A stretch of DNA of 64,000 nucleotides, taken from NCBI GenBank assembly GCA_011390275.1, contig JAABST010000006.1, forward strand, positions 62,001 to 126,000, read 5' to 3'. Positions 62,447 through 64,000 of the stretch are shown here, piece by piece. The position numbers and the translations under genes are program-made. Positions within the stretch are counted from its first letter, which is position 1. Each line of letters opens with the position of its first letter. The notes below the pieces were generated by a model. That model saw only the letters and a program-made list of their open reading frames with translations, did not search any database and was not told the DNA's origin. The DNA comes from Geitlerinema sp. S16. Its GTDB lineage: Bacteria; Cyanobacteriota; Cyanobacteriia; Cyanobacteriales; Geitlerinemataceae.

Positions 62447-62812
62447 CTAGCCTCGCAGCATCTGTTTGACGGTTCCGACCAGCTCATTGGGCTGGAACGG
62501 CTTGGCAACGTAAGCATCTGCTCCCTGCTTCATACCCCAGTAGCGATCGAACTCCTCGCCTTTCGAGGAACACATCACCACGGGAACACCCTGCATACAG
62601 GGATCTGCTTTCAGGCGACGACAGACCTCGTAGCCATTCATGCGGGGCATGACAATATCGAGGATAACAAGATCCGGTGGATTACCCTGGATTTTATCCA
62701 GCGCTTCAATTCCGTCTGTCGCTTCGATGACCGTGAGGCCATTCGTTCTCAAGAGATCGGCAATCATTTCTCGCTGAGTTGCGCTATCTTCGATGACTAA
62801 AACCTTGCTCAT
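62447..62812 (-). CDS. CheY-like response regulator (PilH/PixH type)
   Basis: A 121-residue stand-alone receiver with all key residues: KVLVIEDSATQREM (acid pair), LVILDIVMPRMNGYEVC (phosphorylated Asp), VVMCSSKGEE (Ser) and AYVAKPFQPNEL (Lys). It is likely the output or phosphate sink of the CheA system. It opens the tight part of the operon CheY-CheW-MCP-CheA. Confidence 0.92.
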   Translation of the reverse strand: MSKVLVIEDSATQREMIADLLRTNGLTVIEATDGIEALDKIQGNPPDLVILDIVMPRMNGYEVCRRLKADPCMQGVPVVMCSSKGEEFDRYWGMKQGADAYVAKPFQPNELVGTVKQMLRG

Positions 62813-63396
62813 TTCTCTATATCCTGACTGTGTGTCGTGGCTTTAGGCCACGGAACTCTCACGTTGTTGACTTGACAAGATCGACTGAGTCTCAGTCAAG
62901 GATGACGTGATGATCGATACTTGACTGATTTTGACGGAGTGTCGGTGCTGCCCCTGATGGATTCCACGACAAGACAGCAGCAAGTATCTAGTTTCACAAA
63001 ATCAACTGATCTTGAGTCAAGGCGATCGCCTTAGATCTATTATCCTGCAAAGTCGTAACCGTATTGGTTCATGGAATCTGGGAGATCAACACTGAATGTG
63101 TTCTAAATTTAGGATGCCCACTCCGTTACGACTTTACATCTATTGACATCCTCACCGGGCTAAAGCCAGGGTGATTCCCAAATATCACGAGTTGGGTTCC
63201 TGCTTTGTAGCACTGGCCTTCACCCCCGCCAAAGGGTGTTTTGGTCTGATGCTCACATCACAGACTTTGGCGTCTAGCCTCCCGTAAGCCCTGCGATACA
63301 CCACTATTGTACAAAAAGCCGTCCGACAAGGACGGAGTCTCTCCTCAAATTCTTGATAAAGGCGCAAATCGAGCCGAACCGAGTGATCCGCTTCGA
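62813..63396. other. 584-bp spacer within the taxis operon
   Basis: Separates the PatA-type gene from the CheY gene. It contains the hairpin CGTGGCTTTAGGCCACG (near 62846-62862), the palindrome GACTGAGTCTCAGTC (near 62881-62895) and a TnpB-element remnant at 63140-63326. The spacer probably carries a second promoter for the downstream genes. No gene is seen. Confidence 0.55.
63140..63326 (-). mobile_element. remnant of an IS200/IS605-type TnpB element
   Basis: On the minus strand, TTGTACAATAGTGGTGTATCG (near 63313) resembles the left end or promoter region of cyanobacterial TnpB elements. It is followed, after only about 120 bp, by a frame ending VKASATKQEPNS-stop (63185), like the C-terminal tail of some TnpB proteins. 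The right-end structure GGCTTTAGCCCGGTGAGGATGTCA then follows. So the two ends remain and the body of tnpB is deleted. Both end patterns are recalled, not searched. Such short derivatives can be mobilised by a full TnpA elsewhere. Confidence 0.5.
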
Positions 63397-64000
63397 TTAA
63401 GCAGACCCCCATTCGGGTTGAATCGCATCGCGAAACGCCGCTTCAAAATCGTCCGATCGCGTGATGCCCGGTCCAATATATTGCTCAAGCAACATCAAAA
63501 GCTCTTGCTCAGAGAAGGGTTTCGTCAGATAGTCCGTCGCGCCCACCATACGGGCTTTCACCCGATCCGTGAAACCGTCACGCCCCGTCAGCATGATGAT
63601 CGGGACTTCGCGAAACACCCGCGATCGACGCAACATCGCACACAGCTCGTAGCCGTCCGGCTCTGGCATCGTGATGTCGCAGAGAATCAAATCGGGCTGA
63701 AGGGGGAAGAGTAATGACAGCGCCTTGAGCGATGACCCGATCGTCGAAATCTCATAACCATGAGGTTCGAGCATAATCTCGACCGATTTCCGAATGGTTC
63801 GTTCATCGTCAATACACACCACACGCGGCACGGTGTCTTCAGATTGACGTAAGCGCAAGGTGCGCGATCGCTCATCCTTCGGCCACTGCAACTGCACCAC
63901 TCCCGTTTGGACATAGGGATAGATCGCCTTAGCGATCGGAGCAATATCACGATTGAGCGCTCTGGCCATGCGTCGAATCGAGGTCTTACCGTCAGCCACA
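63397..64000 (-). CDS. PatA-like response regulator, truncated by window edge
   Basis: The last 200 residues are visible; the true start lies beyond base 64000. The visible beginning (GKTSIRRMARALNRDIAPIA, YPYVQTGVVQLQ) is the C-terminal helical end of a PATAN/DUF4388 domain. A complete receiver follows (about visible residues 57-180), with VVCIDDERTIRKSVEIM, LILCDITMPEPDGYEL (phosphorylated Asp), IIMLTGRDGFTDR and DYLTKPFSEQELL. This is the PixG/PilG/PatA architecture found as first gene of cyanobacterial taxis operons, upstream of CheY-CheW-MCP-CheA as here. Confidence 0.85.
   Translation of the reverse strand, partial: VADGKTSIRRMARALNRDIAPIAKAIYPYVQTGVVQLQWPKDERSRTLRLRQSEDTVPRVVCIDDERTIRKSVEIMLEPHGYEISTIGSSLKALSLLFPLQPDLILCDITMPEPDGYELCAMLRRSRVFREVPIIMLTGRDGFTDRVKARMVGATDYLTKPFSEQELLMLLEQYIGPGITRSDDFEAAFRDAIQPEWGSA

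Noticed and set aside
63185..63412. 75-codon frame as a real gene
   Set aside because: It overlaps the PatA-type gene end and reads through the transposon remnant; only its tail has meaning, as a TnpB remnant.
1..64000. CRISPR arrays, rRNA, tmRNA, prophage genes
   Set aside because: No regularly spaced repeats, rRNA or tmRNA landmarks, or phage structural genes were seen on either strand.

Overview
The window is chromosomal DNA from a cyanobacterium. The evidence is the very high density of the HIP1 octamer GCGATCGC and its core CGATCG, together with typical cyanobacterial genes: a CpcS/CpeS-type phycobilin lyase, a CruA/CruP-type lycopene cyclase, a DHNA-CoA thioesterase of phylloquinone synthesis, a COP23-domain protein, a DUF3155 protein, and a PatA/PilH/CheW/PilJ/CheA taxis cluster. 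The genus cannot be fixed from the sequence alone.

Layout. 1-2043: a decayed fragment of a type ISP-like restriction-modification gene, then a VapB/DUF2281 antitoxin and a PIN-domain toxin split by a 1154-bp ISKra4-family insertion sequence with 8-bp target duplications. 2230-13524: mostly housekeeping genes (Uup-type ABC-F ATPase, YciI protein, lone sugar ABC permease, ComEC, lycopene cyclase, DUF3155, GAF histidine kinase). 13709-22238 is the most accessory-looking stretch: a secreted haemagglutinin-type protein fused to a CHAT protease domain, a single-chain restriction-methylation-specificity enzyme translationally coupled to a broken Trypco1-like gene, and an intact VapBC pair. 22283-28885: aspartate kinase, a membrane-anchored predicted nuclease flanked by two 89-bp repeats, a copper-type P-ATPase and a lipoprotein. 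28886-30018 is a 1.1-kb AT-rich stretch without a credible gene.

30019-43303 carries a zinc-ribbon protein, a PQQ-type propeller protein, an IMPase homologue, a Dus enzyme, a pRiA4b ORF-3-like protein, a polytopic membrane protein inside a partial duplication, a calcineurin-type phosphoesterase, DUF445, DHNA-CoA thioesterase, a GNAT, a CpcS lyase and a COP23 protein. 43681-48496 carries a zinc-ribbon protein and a tightly overlapping Mrp Na+/H+ antiporter operon (CDEFG, short A, B). 48721-51064 is an arsenic cluster (MerR-type regulator, ACR3 pump, ArsC reductase) behind a MerR-type promoter, with a 91-bp MITE-like element inside it. 51176-53383 encodes a Wzc-like protein.

53546-64000 is a taxis operon read on the minus strand. 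Its order is PatA-type regulator (cut by the window edge), CheY, CheW, a TPR-containing MCP and a giant hybrid CheA. A TnpB-transposon remnant sits between the first two genes. The MCP and the CheA both carry very long acidic, Phe-rich disordered segments.

Best candidates for new biology are the R-M/Trypco1 coupling with its in-frame stop, the exported CHAT protein next to it, the reversible-looking IS disruption of the PIN toxin, and the matching acidic linkers in the two taxis partners. All functions are inferred from recognisable motifs; no database search was possible.
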